From Hypomyces perniciosus (taxonomy: Eukaryota; Ascomycota; Sordariomycetes; Hypocreales; Hypocreaceae): DNA of 64,000 nucleotides. Under the pieces are notes generated by a model. It made no database searches. It saw nothing but the letters and a program-made list of their open reading frames with translations, and was not told the origin of the DNA. A program made the translations under genes and the position numbers. The stretch covers positions 771,501 through 835,500 of the forward strand of contig SPDT01000006.1 of NCBI GenBank assembly GCA_008477525.1. The letters run 5' to 3'. Positions 46,178-63,589 of this stretch are shown piece by piece (within the stretch, counting starts at the first letter, position 1; every line of letters starts with the position of its first letter).

Positions 46178-47614
46178 ATGGGTTCGTCGCAGCCCGATTC
46201 CGACCCTTTTCTGCCATTCGGCTGTACGTATATTCCACTCTTCAGAGTTGTTTTTGCGTTGCGTTATGGGCTTTCTGTCGTCTGCCCGATGCATCGCTTT
46301 AGTCGAGCCTGGATCTGACCTATGCACTGAACAGATGCCGTTGATGCCAATCAAGAGCCTCTCCTCGATGCCCCCGAACCTGCGCCCGGCGCTCCTCTGT
46401 TGAGCGAAACCGACAGCAAGTTCCTGAGCTCCTTTTTTGAAGACATGACGGCAAACCAGTACAACATGCCTTCTTTCGGAGAGGGCCTGAATTTCAGCGA
46501 TGTCTGGCTCGACCTGCCGCCCCAGTTCATGGGAACGGCTACATCATTCGGACCTCAGTCCGCACCATCCCTTGGCTCCGAGCCCCCCCAAGGGTATCCT
46601 AACGATCATGCCGGTCTTCAAGGAATGATGGCTGGGTCACAGCTGATGCCGCCACCACCCCCTCAGTCAACATCCTATCAGCAACACCCTTCCGATGACG
46701 TCTTAAGTGCTGCGGCGACTTTGCTCCAGAACGGCTCGGTTTCTCGCGGGCCTTCTAAAAACCACGATGCGACCGGTCCACGACGACCCATGGGCCCTCC
46801 CGTTGGCCACCTCCGACATCAGCCGATGGAAGAATTTAAGGAAGACAACCGCAAGGCCTCGTTGCAAGACGAGCACGACCATATGTTTGCCGAATGGATG
46901 TGGGGTTCCAAAGACAGGCGGCAAACCCGTAACATGGTTCCTGCGGATTATCAATGGGGTTCAGACGCCAATTTCAGCCATCCACAGGGCTACAGCCCGG
47001 ATACCAACAAAGAAACTGTCGAGACCATGCAACAAGAACAGTTGAAATGCCTCGATTGCCTAGAAGTTAATAAGAGTGCCGCTACTACACGCCCCGGAAG
47101 TCCCGTCAACAACCAGAGCACCTTTTCAATAGGAGTGACTAGAGACATGTCAGAACTCCTGAAGAGATCAGAGGACCCAGAAGCGCCCCCTCGTAAGAGG
47201 CGCAAGAGCAAAAACACAAAGGATGGCGCAGAGGAGGAAGAGGATGATGACAGCAATGCCACAAAGTCTGCTACAAGGAGAAGAAAGTCTAAGCTAGAGC
47301 GACATGGTTCTATCTCCTCACCTCCTCGAGAGACTGGAGCTGGCAAGCGACGAAAATCGGCTTTGAGCGGTGCAAAACCACCCCGAGAGAACCTTTCCGA
47401 GGAGCAGAAACGGGAGAACCATATCCGGAGCGAGCAAAAGCGTCGGACGCTCATCAAGGAAGGCTTCGACGAACTATGCGATATTGTTCCCGGACTCAAA
47501 GGCGGTGGATTTAGCAAAAGCACAATGCTGGCAATGACGGCAGACTGGCTAGAAGAGCTCCTCAGGGGGAACCAGGCCTTGTCCATCCAGCTCGCTGCCG
47601 TCGAAGGGCAATGA
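46178..47614 (+). CDS. bHLH transcription factor
   Basis: Exons 46178-46223 and 46335-47614 with a 111-bp intron, 441 aa. The 15-codon first exon gives MGSSQPDSDPFLPFG and joins YAVDANQEPLLD. The N-terminal 350 residues are disordered (Pro, Gln, Ser) with a basic patch PPRKRRKSK (a likely nuclear signal) followed by an acidic run. The bHLH domain is at about 371-428: basic region NHIRSEQKRR (E381 and R384/R385 match the E-box contact pattern), helix 1 LIKEGFDELCDIVP, loop GLKGGGFSKS, helix 2 TMLAMTADWLEELL. No leucine zipper follows. It resembles fungal Ino4-type or related bHLH factors, but I cannot name an orthologue. The flanking gene-free DNA suggests complex regulation. Confidence 0.88.
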
Positions 47615-50399
47615 TTTTACATTTGAATGTCTGCTTCTAGTTTTATGTATATTTTGGGAACATCTGGGTGTTGGATTCTGGGAAATACCATATCACCAGG
47701 ATGGATCATGGCGTTTGCCTGCAAAAGGTGGTTGGATTGGCAAGCTGATTTCAAACCACCTACGGACCACGAGTATATAATCTGTAATAGGTTGGTCTTT
47801 TGGGTTTTGGGTAGGGATTAGAGTGCAAGGCCTTAACGGCCAGGAAGCAGTTGACGGATTTTTATGTTACCACGAATGTAGGAATGGCTTCACGCGAAAT
47901 GCTTGGATATATATCAAATATCAGAGATAGGAATGAATACGAACATCATATCCCCCCAATTAGTTGGAGAACCCCCAGAATTGATAGACTCTCACTCTTG
48001 ATGTACGATAAATCAGACCCAAACAAGAAGCAAGATCTTTTGTGCAGACTGTCGCAGGGATTATTGAAGACACGGAATCCTTCACCAGTTTCACTCTTTC
48101 TCCAACCTCCTCATTCTCTTTGGAGAGAAATAGTGCCCATCTAACATGTCCAACACACGAATCGCAAAGGCTAAGAACGCCGCATGGCAATTGTCTAGAA
48201 TACTCCACCCTACGTAGCTCAGTTCCAGGGGTTTGTATTGGCTGTTGCACGGATTGCTCTAGCCAGTCAATGCTTCTTAAAGAAGGCGGTTGGAATGAAG
48301 TAGCATGAAGCATACTAGGCAACACTACTGCCTGATTGGGTGCACGTAAAGTATTAAAAGAGTTCGTTGCTTCACGATGGACTAGGATAAGCCACAGTCA
48401 CTAATACCACGTTGTACGACCCAGGAAACGAAACACATTCACCTCACCGCTTGACCTTGGACTCGATATCTCGGCTGTTAATCCTCCAACTCTTTAGTAT
48501 GAGGTTGGGAAGCTCCCCTCCCCCGCCTCCAAATCACATGCTATTAAGCTGTGCCGCCTCAAACCGGTGGTGATGGCTTGGGTCGCATCCACACATCTCT
48601 TGACAAGTCGGAGAAAGGGCGGAGCGGGCCGGACACTATGTCGTTAGTTCGCGGATTACCGTTGCTCGTGTGACTCTTTACAAGTATGGAGGTTAACGCC
48701 TTCAACAGTCTTGATCCGCTCGACCGCCCGTATTGTCCCGAATTTTCTCTCATAGCTAGGCAAGCAGTCTAGTAGATAGAGCCTTTTTTTTATGCTTGTA
48801 ACCGGGGACGACGGCAGTTGAGTTGCCAACAGAGTCGGTAAGGGCTGGTTGGGCCCTAGGGTTCGATGCAAGTCATCTCTTTGAACGTGGAGATGCATGT
48901 CGTGCATACCAGCCGAGATGGGTTTCATCCCCGGCTTGTTTCCTCCTCCCAAGAGATGCGGGTGTGAATCATATGTAAGAAATCATAAAAGATCAGACAC
49001 CATTGTTTATTTCCACGAGCCAGATCTTGAGGTATAAAGTACTCCGTACCTAGTGAATTAGTGAATGTGTCAGAATGTGTCAGACTAAGCTGCAGGACGT
49101 AACAGTCATGTTGTTAGCGAACGAATCAGTCAATTAAAGCTATTCTAAGGAGAGAAGAAAAGGACGGAGGAGGGTTTGGTGCCAATAGCAGTAGGGTTAG
49201 GGTTACCAGCAACAACCTTCGATGCAACACTACCTCTAGTTTCAAGATCTTAATAATCTGGGTACTTTCTATCCCCTGGCGCAGGTGGAGAAGCTGTGTT
49301 GATAGTTTCGGGGCAGAGTGTTTAGCGGAACAATTCCTCCGGCTTGTTGATAGTGATGCAATCAGGCTTGTTTGAAGGGCACGACATGGTCAATGAAGAA
49401 TCCTGATTCATACCCACCTATATTAGGTACACTGAAGATGTGATTCCTAATGAAAATTACAACCACGGGGGAAAACATGAATGGCATCTCACAGCTCATC
49501 CATCCAAAGCACTTCAGCTTGAAAGTAACTTTCTATCCGATTAATTGTGTGGGAGGTCTTGTTTCTTAAGCCACTGAGGCGCAATCTTGGACGACTTGCC
49601 TGGAGCAAACATGCTTTTGTCTGACCTGCATCTCGAAGGATTCGAGGCGTATGTCAGGCGCTCTTAAAGGACCACCGCCCATCATCAATGGCGCCGCCAA
49701 CGGGAGTGCGGTATTCGACAGTTGAGCTCTAGGCTCCAATGCAAGGCGCAACCTTATAAGGAAGGATGGAAGAATGGACATCAATTGGTCACGGAGAAGC
49801 TCATGGAGGAGTTTGTAGGTCTCTGAGAGATGAAGACCGGTTTATGTTCCCGGGGCAAAGATGGAATGTGAAAATGCGATGCGTTGTGGATAAAGACAGA
49901 GCTGACTTGAGTCTTCAGCGTGATGTATCCACTGGGCGATGATCCTGATGCTCCAGAAGTATCTCATCAGCAACTCGTTGATACCTCCCATAACTCCGAG
50001 CACAACTCTACCCATGTTCAAGCAAAGCTGGGGTATTGGTGCAAGATGGCAAGCTTTGGGTGGATCCAACAACCATGTCTGGGAAATAGTGGTAACTGAA
50101 AGAGAACGTGGATGACTTATAGTGTTGATTTGCTAGATATTATGTCAGTCTCTTGTTCGATATAAACACATAGATCATTCCGGGTTTCAGAAATGCATCC
50201 AAGGTAAAATGGCACAGTGTATCTAATAGAAGGAAAGAATCAAAAGAGTTCTTCTATCCGCGAGCCTCTTTACGCCAAATATCGGTTATGGTACAGACAA
50301 TTTCCGCACATCCACGGCTTTGTTTTTTTATGATCTCACACAATTTGCCCAAAACGCCAGCCAACTCACGCAGCCTAACGAGTCCTCCCCATCTCCTCT
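47615..50399. other. Long convergent gene-free interval bHLH / RVB2
   Basis: About 2.8 kb between two 3' ends, unusually long for this window. Open frames of up to ~120 codons (for example 47960-48325 and 48656-48952, minus) show no family features or splice partners. Contains a TACTCCGTA at 49040-49048 and two telomere-like TTAGGG units near 49192-49205. A non-coding RNA or decayed gene could be here, but I cannot support one. Confidence 0.4.
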
Positions 50400-52097
<1,698 letters not shown>

Positions 52098-52653
52098 TTA
52101 TGGTCCCAGGCAAGGCGCGCGTCTAGCGCTTAGAAGCGCGCTTACACTTACGAGTACTAGTAGTAGTATGTACTGCTACATGCACAGGGGTCTGTGGGGG
52201 CAATTCTGAATCCCGATCGATACCCAAACCATCCAATTGAGACTGGAGTTTATTTGTTACACAACAGCTTGGTTCGTAGGAAACAGAGTTAGGGACCAGG
52301 TGTGTTGGGCTGGCATGGCATGTACTCGCACACCCCACCACCCTTGCACAAAGAATCAGTAGGGAACTATTTTTCTTTGTCCCCAACTTTTGCTCTGCTT
52401 ACTGCATTTAAATTCTGTGTACGGAGTACATAAGAGCTAGAATGCTTTCAGAAACCCAATTTTCAACTTTGTATTTCGCCTGGCTTCTCTTTCTTTGTCT
52501 GTGTGTTTTTCTTTTATTTATTTACTTTTTCTTTCATAAATTCAAGCTTAATTATCCATCGTATTTCTGCCGCTAGCGGAAAGATGTGCTAGCTAGCGTC
52601 TGTCCTGCAACCAAATGGGCAGCCAGCTGGCAAGCCATAATATTCTGCGTACG

Positions 52654-52675
52654 TACTACGAAGTACTCCGTAGTA
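52654..52675. repeat. Near-palindrome built from two TACGRAGTA motifs
   Basis: A 22-bp imperfect palindrome, TACTACGAAG followed by TACTCCGTAGTA, again with one arm in the A form and the other in the G form. Confidence 0.7.
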
Positions 52676-52976
52676 GTAATATAACAAATAAATTCCCTGC
52701 CAGTCGCCCAACGACCTCCTTGTTTCCTAACCCTACACACAAACATCCATCTTTCTCCTATCATATGATTTTTATGCATTCCGCATCGTCCCTTGCCTGG
52801 CACATTTCTGCAGCCATACTTTTGAGACGCGGTTTCGCAGCTCCCATCCCAGACCGTTAATTATCTGCAGCACACTTAAGGTACCGCCCCGCCCCAAAAT
52901 AAAGAGACATTGGAGAAAGGCCTAATGGATATGTGCAGTGGTGTTTCAAGGACTTGGGTGGCGAATTGCTAGAACT

Positions 52977-52977
52977 G

Positions 52978-53009
<32 letters not shown>

Positions 53010-53020
53010 TCCTTCTTTCT
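52977..53020. repeat. (TTTC)n microsatellite
   Basis: Tetranucleotide run just upstream of the coiled-coil gene start at 53082, with one imperfect unit near its end. Confidence 0.9.
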
Positions 53021-53081
53021 CTTCATTCGTTCGCTCGGCCATTGGAATCACGGTTGTCACGCCAAGTCCATCGTTATCGTC

Positions 53082-54952
53082 ATGGTTTATGAACCAAGGC
53101 GCAACCACGACATCGATCGCAGCCGTGACCGCGACTACAGGGACACGAGACGTGAGCGCCCCGAGCGGCGTGAGTCAAGCTGGGACGACAATGGACGATA
53201 CGCCATCTCAGACTCCAGAGCACCCGAGCGTGCTCGTACGTGGGAGCGTCCCCGGGAGCAGCCGCGGGAGCAGCAACGCGAACGATCTGCTTTATCCAGC
53301 CCTACAACTTCCACCACGACCCGAAATGATGCAATGCCAGAGCTCTGTAAGACACATAACCAAGCCTCCGTGTATGTGTGCCGTTGGTTAATAACTTTGC
53401 AGTTCCATACAAGCAGCCGTCTTCTGCAGCTTCGAAGCAACCGCCCCCAACCCTGCCTTCTGGTACTCTATCGGCCCGCGCGACAAAATCTATATTAGAC
53501 CTAATAGTTCAAAGGAGCTATTGGTATATCCGTGGAGAGGAGACAGAGAAGGCCCGCAAAAAAGCTACGGCTGCTTATGAGAAATGTCGTCTCCGTCCAA
53601 GTGATTTTGGCGGCAGCTTGGAGTTCCTGGAACAACAGAAAAAACTGGCCGAAGACGAGAAGGCGAAGGTCGACGCTCGTATAGGGGACATCGATGACAA
53701 ACTAAAGCCGCACCTTGACCAACTCTTCCAAAAGCTCAAGTCGGAAAGCATAAATCAAACTACACCAGCCGCTGTTTCCATCGATCAAGCTGGGTTGGAG
53801 GCGAGATTAATAGCTGCACGGGCATCAATGAAGCAGGATCTCAAGGAAATGTTAATGAAAGAGACCGAGGAGATGAACCAGAAAGTGGAAAAGATATATG
53901 AATCTCGGGTCTCAGGACTGCAGGAATCTTTGGCCCAAGAAAGCAGGAAAAACGCCGTGCTTGAGCAGAGGTTGTTGGATTTGGAACGGAGGTTGGAGGA
54001 GTTGGGGGATGCGAGATCACCTACAATCAATGACACTGACATGAGCATGGATGGTGCGCCATCTGTCAATGATCTTGATGAACTGACGAAAAGCCAAAGT
54101 GAACAAATTGGCCACCTCACTACTCGAGTGGATCGCGTTGAGGAAAGCCTGTCACAAATCCAGAACCTCGCGAAGCAGGTGGATGATCACGACAAAGCAA
54201 TCAAACAACACACAGATAAGCAGACGAAGTCTGATACAGCACTTGCGTCATTACAGTCTACTGTATCGAAATTTCCGATTGACCATTTGGAGAACGCACT
54301 CGAAAAATTATCAAACGCCAAAGCGCAATATCAAAGCACTGGAACAAGTCCTACCACCATATCGGAAGACATGGTATTACAAATCATCCAGCCTCGCTTA
54401 ATGAAAGTCGAAGTGACTATGAAAGACTCAGTGCAAGCTATGCAGCAGAGGCTAGCACCTTTCCTTGAGAGCGAGAGGGTGAGCAGAGAGGCTTTGGAAA
54501 AGCACGTCAATGATGTCGATGACCGAGCATCGGGGCTCCGCAATGATGTCGATGCCTTAAAATCAGAAAAATTAAAGACTGCTGAGTCCATCGATAAACT
54601 GAGCGGCATAAGTGACCAACACGCAAAAGAATTGCCGAAGTTGTCGCGTGGGATCATGTCCGCAATTACGCGTTTGGATGGGCTGGTTCGCGACTCTAAA
54701 TCGAATTTTGACGGCATTAACCTACAGCTGCAAAACGTAAATGTATGGCAGAATAACTTCGACACAAAATCCCTTTATAGGGATATTGTGAATCATATTA
54801 ACACTACGCTCCCAGAAGGCATGGCGCAAAAACTTAAGGCTTTGACCGTTAGAGTTGATGCTGTTGAGAATTTGTTCCACGATGAGAATGGAACTATGAA
54901 GAAGAGGAAGCTGCAGAACGGCAATCCTGCGGTGGTTAACGGCCACCATTAA
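53082..54952 (+). CDS. Coiled-coil protein of unknown function
   Basis: Exons 53082-53346 and 53403-54952, 56-bp intron (GTAAGA donor, GTTAAT branch, TTTGCAG), 604 aa; the junction reads MPEL|FPYKQPSS. I do not recognise the family. The first ~75 residues are rich in Arg, Asp and Glu (RDRDYRDTRRERPERR type), like low-complexity nuclear or RNA-linked segments. Residues ~110-170 hold a folded-looking helix (LDLIVQRSYWYIRGEETEKARKK). From ~170 to ~540 heptad-rich coiled coil dominates (KLAEDEKAKVDARIGDIDDKL; QESLAQESRKNAVLEQRLLDL; HLTTRVDRVEESLSQI). The end is basic (KKRKLQNG), a possible nuclear signal. No transmembrane segment. It could be a structural or scaffold protein. Confidence 0.8.
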
Positions 54953-55226
54953 GAACTCTCTTGGCATTGCGCATGATGGTATGGAGTAAAGGCACCGGGA
55001 TGCTTTCTCTATATGCAGGACTGGAACTTGGGCAATCCTATGGGAAACCGTCATTTTTATCATTACGGGGTTTGGGTAAGGGTTACGGATTGGCTGTCAA
55101 CCCGGAAGCTAAGGGCGACTCTTTCACGGCGCAAGGATATGGCGTATACAATACCCCGTCATCAGATAGCATGCGGAGAGCGGCCGGCTATTTGCTTGTT
55201 TTTAGAGGGCTAGATAGCATTGTCTG

Positions 55227-55359
55227 TACAGAGTACTAATAAAGTACTATATTATATGCATTTTAAATAATAAAGGCATCAAAGAGTACAAACTTTATTC
55301 TTTGCTTAATAAAGTAAACTAATAAATAGCCCGCTTTATTATCTTACTGGTACTCTGTA
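55227..55359. mobile_element. MITE-like element with TACAGAGTAC inverted ends
   Basis: Left end TACAGAGTACTAATAA, right end complementary to TACAGAGTACCAGTAA, so the tips are inverted with only transition differences. If the outer TA is a target duplication, the element is 55229-55357 with CAGAGTAC tips, as in Tc1/mariner-type MITEs. The interior is AT-rich and TpA-rich (RIP-like). No coding capacity. Confidence 0.5.
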
Positions 55360-56403
55360 AGAATATCTATACATATAGTTACAGCGGGGTACGGAGTATA
55401 CTGACCTAATTTAATAATTTAATTTAAATGGATAAAGCATTTAATGGCAGTAATCCGTTAATTAATAAAAAAAAAATAATCTGGTGGTGTTATTCGCCGG
55501 TTGAGACTTTTCAGCTCATTTTTTGTTTGTCTTGCGTGCCGCAATCCATGTCGTGGGTAACCAATGGTAAGAGAGAACACGATGAAGAATCATGTTCAAG
55601 TTGTGTGATGCAAGGAGCAATGCGAGACAAAGAAAGACCAGTGAAAAATAAAATAAAATAAAGCAGTGACACCCCCCTCCTCCGAAATGGATGAATAAAG
55701 TTGCGGCGGACTACGGAGTAATAGAGTCTAAACGTCTTTTGTACTTTGTCTTGTTTGCTTGCTTGCACAGAGATGCTATGCATAGGCAGACATGCTTTGG
55801 CGTTTCCAGAACACCAAAACCGCATGGCAGAATCAATCCCAAAAAATAAAAATAAACATAAAAAGCCATCATTCTTTCGGAAATGTCGACGTCCCACGCC
55901 ACACTGCACAGCGCTGCCACGCTTCTGCCGCTGGCTGCTCCCGAGTCCCCGGATCCCAAGCTGGAGCTCTGAGGCCAAGATGGCAGCGCATTCTGGGAGC
56001 GCGCGCGCCCTGTAGACCCGCACTGTAAACCCCAAAGGAGCCGAAAAGCGCACCACGGATGCTTGAACCTTGCAGTAAGCTTTGATCTCTCTGACTGTAC
56101 CTAACTTAAGCCCAGCCCCAGGCTCGGCACGACCCCAGACGGTGGGAGAGCGAGCATTAGCTACATCCACCACCACGTCCTCGCCGCGGTCCGTCCTTGT
56201 ACCCATCGCATCTCCAAAACAACCCGTGGCCGGCGTCCGTACCCACGTCCCGCCTCCAGGGCAAAATCGCCGCACCGCCTTCACTCTCGGCCGCCAGCCT
56301 ATTGTCGCGCTTCGCTGAATCGCCCATTGTCCAGAGAGAGAGTGTGTGAGATAGAGAGAGTGAGAGAGCTCTGAGCTCATGCTCAGCAGCCGGTCCTCTG
56401 TTT

Positions 56404-56429
56404 TGTGTGTGTGTGTGTGTGTGTGTGTG
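56404..56429. repeat. (GT)n microsatellite
   Basis: About 12-13 GT units, preceded by GA-rich DNA (56333-56370), in the upstream region of the 804-aa gene. Confidence 0.9.
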
Positions 56430-56687
56430 CCGACTGCCAGAAGTCTATCCGCCGTCATCACCTCTGCTTCTTCTTCTGCCCTTGTCGTTCTCGCTCCTCC
56501 ATTCTCACATCTCTCTGCCTTTTCCCCATCTCGAAATCTCCACCTCCACCACCATCACAACATCACGACATCCTCATCGCGAACCCACTGCCATCGTCGT
56601 CGCGCACCATCGAACCCCCCGCTCTCCTCTGTTTCGCTCGCGCGTCGTCGCTCATTCGTGCCTCCGGCATGATCACGCCCAACCACC

Positions 56688-59170
56688 ATGGAAGCTGCGG
56701 CGAAGACGGTCGAGGTGCTCACCCAGCGCATCCTGCCCGAGAGGCCACACCACCTGTCCTTCCACCCACAATGGCGATATCGCTCGAGTCCCGGTGACAG
56801 CAAACGCTTCGAAGAATGGTATAACACTCGCCTGCAATACCTAACTCTGGTGTCTGAAGCCGATCGCGGAGTCCTCCTGACCAGATCGAACTATGACATG
56901 CGAGAGGAGCCTGTCAAACCTCCCCCACGCGAGGTCAACGCGCTCGCCAAGGGTAGCGAAAAGAAGAAACTGTCGCTGAGCGACTACAAAAACAAAAAGA
57001 CCGGAGCCACGTCGACGTCGCCGCCGGAGCCAACCATTGCCAAGAGAAAGGAGAGTGAACGCGCTGATGCCCCGGCAGCACCAGCAGTGTCATCGTCGTC
57101 AGAGGCAAAATCGATATCAGAATCTAAACCCGCTCCAGAGGCGAGGAAACCAGAAAGGTCCAAACCTCGAGACTCGGATCCGACTGCCGATGGCAAACAA
57201 CGACTACCTCGCGAGTCCGTCGCTGATATGAGGTGGGCAACACCCATTGCTCCACTGGTTCTAAACGTCAAGCAGACAACCAGCGACTAACAATTGCCAG
57301 ATTACCCCCCAAACCACCTACCAAGCTCTCTCTGAATCCGCGACCACCTTCACCTAACACCAGAAAGCGCGTAGCTGACGTTGACGAGGAGTCGCGGCCG
57401 CAGAAGCGTCCGAAGCCTGATGCTGGCCGATCTGTCGATGAGAGGTCGCAACTGCCCCGCGATGACGCGCAACGACGCAAGGACAGACCTCCTCCCACGG
57501 CGTCCTCGAGAGACGCGCCTTCACATAGGGATGTCAAGCCTTCTACCTCCTCGTTGACGGCTAATACCGCCTCCACGCTACCCAACGGCAGGACCATCCT
57601 TAAGGGCGCGGTAGGCTCAACCCGTAATGCTTCCCCAGGATCACGTCCACGAGGCGACTCCCTCAATGGCGGCCGACCGACCGCCACGGGAAGCAATCGA
57701 CTCACGCCGACCAAACATGAGGCATCCTCCAAGTCATCCGTACCACCTTTACTATCGCCACTACATCTTAGCTTCGGTGATCGCGACGCCGAGGGTATTT
57801 CGTCTCCGAAGCCGGAGAAAAAGAAGCGAGAAGAAGCTCGAGACGGTGCAAGATCGCCAAAGTACAAGAGGATAGAAACCTCATCGGGGAATAAGAGGCA
57901 GAGATCTCCAGTCAGAGTAATACCGCCACTGCTGTCGCCCACACTACCACCAGCCGTAGAGGAAGCATTGCTCTCGATAAAGAAGGCGTCCCTGGAACCG
58001 TTGGATGGGAAGGCGAAGGATAAGGACAAGGAGAGAGGCGAGAAGGAGTCGCATAGCAAGAGAAAGAAGCCACCGGTTGATTACTCCGACGACGAAGAAC
58101 CCGCGCCGAAAACGCAACGCAAGAGTCTTAAGGTGCTACTCAAGATACCCAAGAAACTTCGAAATAGATATAAGGCGATTCTGGCACTATCGGCGACGAC
58201 AACAGCACGAAAAGAAGCGCAAGCGCAAGACCACGAGCGTATCTCAGTTGAGGAGCCAATTCAGCCTCCACCAGCGAGAAAACGGCCTGTTGCTGCCTCA
58301 GACACAACATCAGAGACGACAGCTCTCAAGAAGCCTCGGGCACCTGATGTGCCCAGCTCATCACGTCTGCCTGCACCGTCGACGCCATCTAAGAAGGGTC
58401 CCACAGCCATGTCCCGCGTAAGCTCTAGCAACTCGCTGGTGCAGACCCCCGGAGAGACAGTCAATGCAACACCATCGGCCTCACACACGGCGGACCGTCG
58501 ACCTAATGGCCAAGATACCCTGAAACCGGAGCCCGACACTAAGGCTATGCGGGACAAGGAGATGCGGTTCTCCAATCTAGGACGGCGTCTTAAGCACGAC
58601 GCTGACATGTGCATGAAGCCTGGTGCTAACCCCGAGCCAAATCCAAAGTTGGGTTACGTGCTTAGTCTAGAGAGCTTACTTGCCTTTATGGCTGGATTCC
58701 AGGCGCAGAATATCTATCGCGGGTTGTGCAATAAGAGAAGCGACCCGAATGGTTGGGCCAGCTTATTCCCCTTTATGGAGTTTCTCCAGAAGGAGATTCG
58801 CCGGCAGGAAACGCAGAATCAAACGCGCCGCTACCTACCTCTCTATGCGCTACTTCTACTACTTCATGCGACCGCTATTGATGAGCTCGTCAAATGCTAT
58901 GCCGCGTTGGAGAACCCGAACATTTTGCTTCCAGAGCTTCTCCGTTTCGAGCGTTTACGTACGAGGGCCTGGCCGCAGATTCGCGAGACCAATTCAAAGA
59001 TTGACGATCCCGGTCTACGCGTTGATACTAAACCATGGGATTCACTCGATGAGATCACGCTGTCGTCCCTTCGCATCTTGCGCCACTGGTGTGACGATGA
59101 GGACATCGATTGGGAGCCTAATCACAGTCTTAAGGAGCCGGTGGCCCCCAACCCAAATGCGCGGACATGA
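56688..59170 (+). CDS. Large disordered nuclear-type protein with helical C-terminal domain
   Basis: Exons 56688-57232 and 57301-59170, 68-bp intron (GACTAAC branch, GCCAG), 804 aa; the junction reads SVADMR|LPPKPPTK. The N-terminal ~85 residues are a conserved-looking unit (TQRILPERPHHLSFHPQWRY, FEEWYNTRLQYLTLVSEADR). The middle is basic and Ser/Pro-rich with repeated PPLLSPLHLS / PPLLSPTLPP motifs and a basic helix (KVLLKIPKKLRNRYKAILAL) around residue 300. The C-terminal ~190 residues are helical (LGYVLSLESLLAFMAGFQAQ, LPLYALLLLLHATAIDELVKC, WDSLDEITLSSLRILRHWCD). The layout recalls fungal ELL-binding (Ebp1-type) elongation proteins, but that is a weak, memory-based suggestion. Function is left open. 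Confidence 0.8.
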
Positions 59171-60440
59171 AGAGGAATGGTAACGAATTTTTCTACGCCT
59201 TCTATTGTAGCGTCTTCTATCGCCCTTATGGAGTGGACGCCTGGTACAAAACGGAACCTCAAGAGGTTCTCTTGAAGGCCATGTTTTCTTACAACAATCC
59301 CATCATACATCTGTTGCAGAGATGGAAAACCAAAGGGGGGAAAACTTGGAGGTGTTTGAGGTATTGGATTTTTTGGCGTTGATTATGAAGCCATGATGCT
59401 TATCGTTTTTGTTGCCGCGACGCAACCCCTTAGACGTCGTACAGTCCCATTCACGGGGCTCACATCGGTCAGAAGGAAGGAGAAAAAGGAATGCGCTATA
59501 GGGGCAATTGGGAATCAGGTGGATGATGGTAATATGTCCCCAGGAGAGGAGGCAATACCCCCGTTGCTGAATTGTTCCTGTTGTTTTTGTTGTTTTTTTT
59601 TTTTCCTGCTCTGCTGCTGTACTATGATATCCACCTCCCCCTTTTACATATAGGGGGGGCAGAGAAAGGCAAGGAGAGAGAAAGAGGGAGGGGAGAGCAG
59701 AGGCGAGAACCAAAGCCAAAGAGTCTTTGACACTTTTGTTGTTGTACAATTCCCCGAACCCGACAGGCTAGAAGCCAATGTGTTGCCAATACGGTAGCTA
59801 ATAGGACGAGGCGAGGAAGAAAGGGCGAGCAGACCATTATGTGTGTGTGCTCTGCTGTGTTTTTTTTTACAGGGAAAAGAAAAGAGAAAAGGTTCGGCGC
59901 ACGAAGTACAGATATACCTTAGCTTGATTGATACATGGCGAAAGGGGGGGCTAATTGAGAGGGGGCTCTTGAGGGCTTCTCGGATGAAATGAGAATCAAG
60001 TTTATGAAATAAAGTATGCTGTGGGATGAGGTGACATTCGTGACAAGTGCAAGCAGTGCAATGCGTGAGAATTAGAGGGGAAATCCGAAGAAGAAAGAGT
60101 CCATCATGATTCATTGTCACGGCGAGCAGATACATTGAGGTCAAAGATGGGGCGGATTGGTTCTATTTCCGTGGCCATGATACTATATAAGTTCATTCTG
60201 TACAAGCCGACGAAACAAAAGGCTACCAACTATTATGTTCGCACTACCCACCCCCGAAGGATATTATTATAGTTTCTTTCCTCCATGGGTCCAAATTGGA
60301 ACATGCACGGGGGAATGATACGACATCCCCCTCGTGCTGAAGCGCGATGGCTGACCCTCTTCTTTTTTCTTCTTTTTACCCTTTTACCAATGGCCGGCCA
60401 CGTTTGACCTAATCAGCAAGTCGTGAGGTGAGTAAGTCCT
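59171..60440. other. Convergent intergenic region, 804-aa gene / gpdA
   Basis: About 1.27 kb of shared 3' flank with poly-T (about 59588-59600) and purine-rich runs (59650-59710). Long 3' UTRs are likely. No gene supported; short frames are low-complexity. Confidence 0.45.

Positions 60441-63589
<3,149 letters not shown>

Larger units (their letters stand above)
54953..56687. other. Intergenic, coiled-coil gene 3' flank to promoter of the 804-aa gene
   Basis: About 1.7 kb. Contains a MITE-like AT-rich element (55227-55359), further AT-rich DNA to about 55500, TACGGAGTA copies at 55390 and 55712, and GA and GT microsatellites at about 56333-56429. No gene supported. Confidence 0.5.

Noticed and set aside
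48656..48952. 98-codon minus-strand frame in the bHLH/RVB2 gap
   Set aside because: No recognisable domain, no clear splice partners, no upstream promoter signal that I can support.
49192..49205. Telomere-like TTAGGG repeats
   Set aside because: Only about two units; expected occasionally by chance and far too short for a subtelomeric or healed end.
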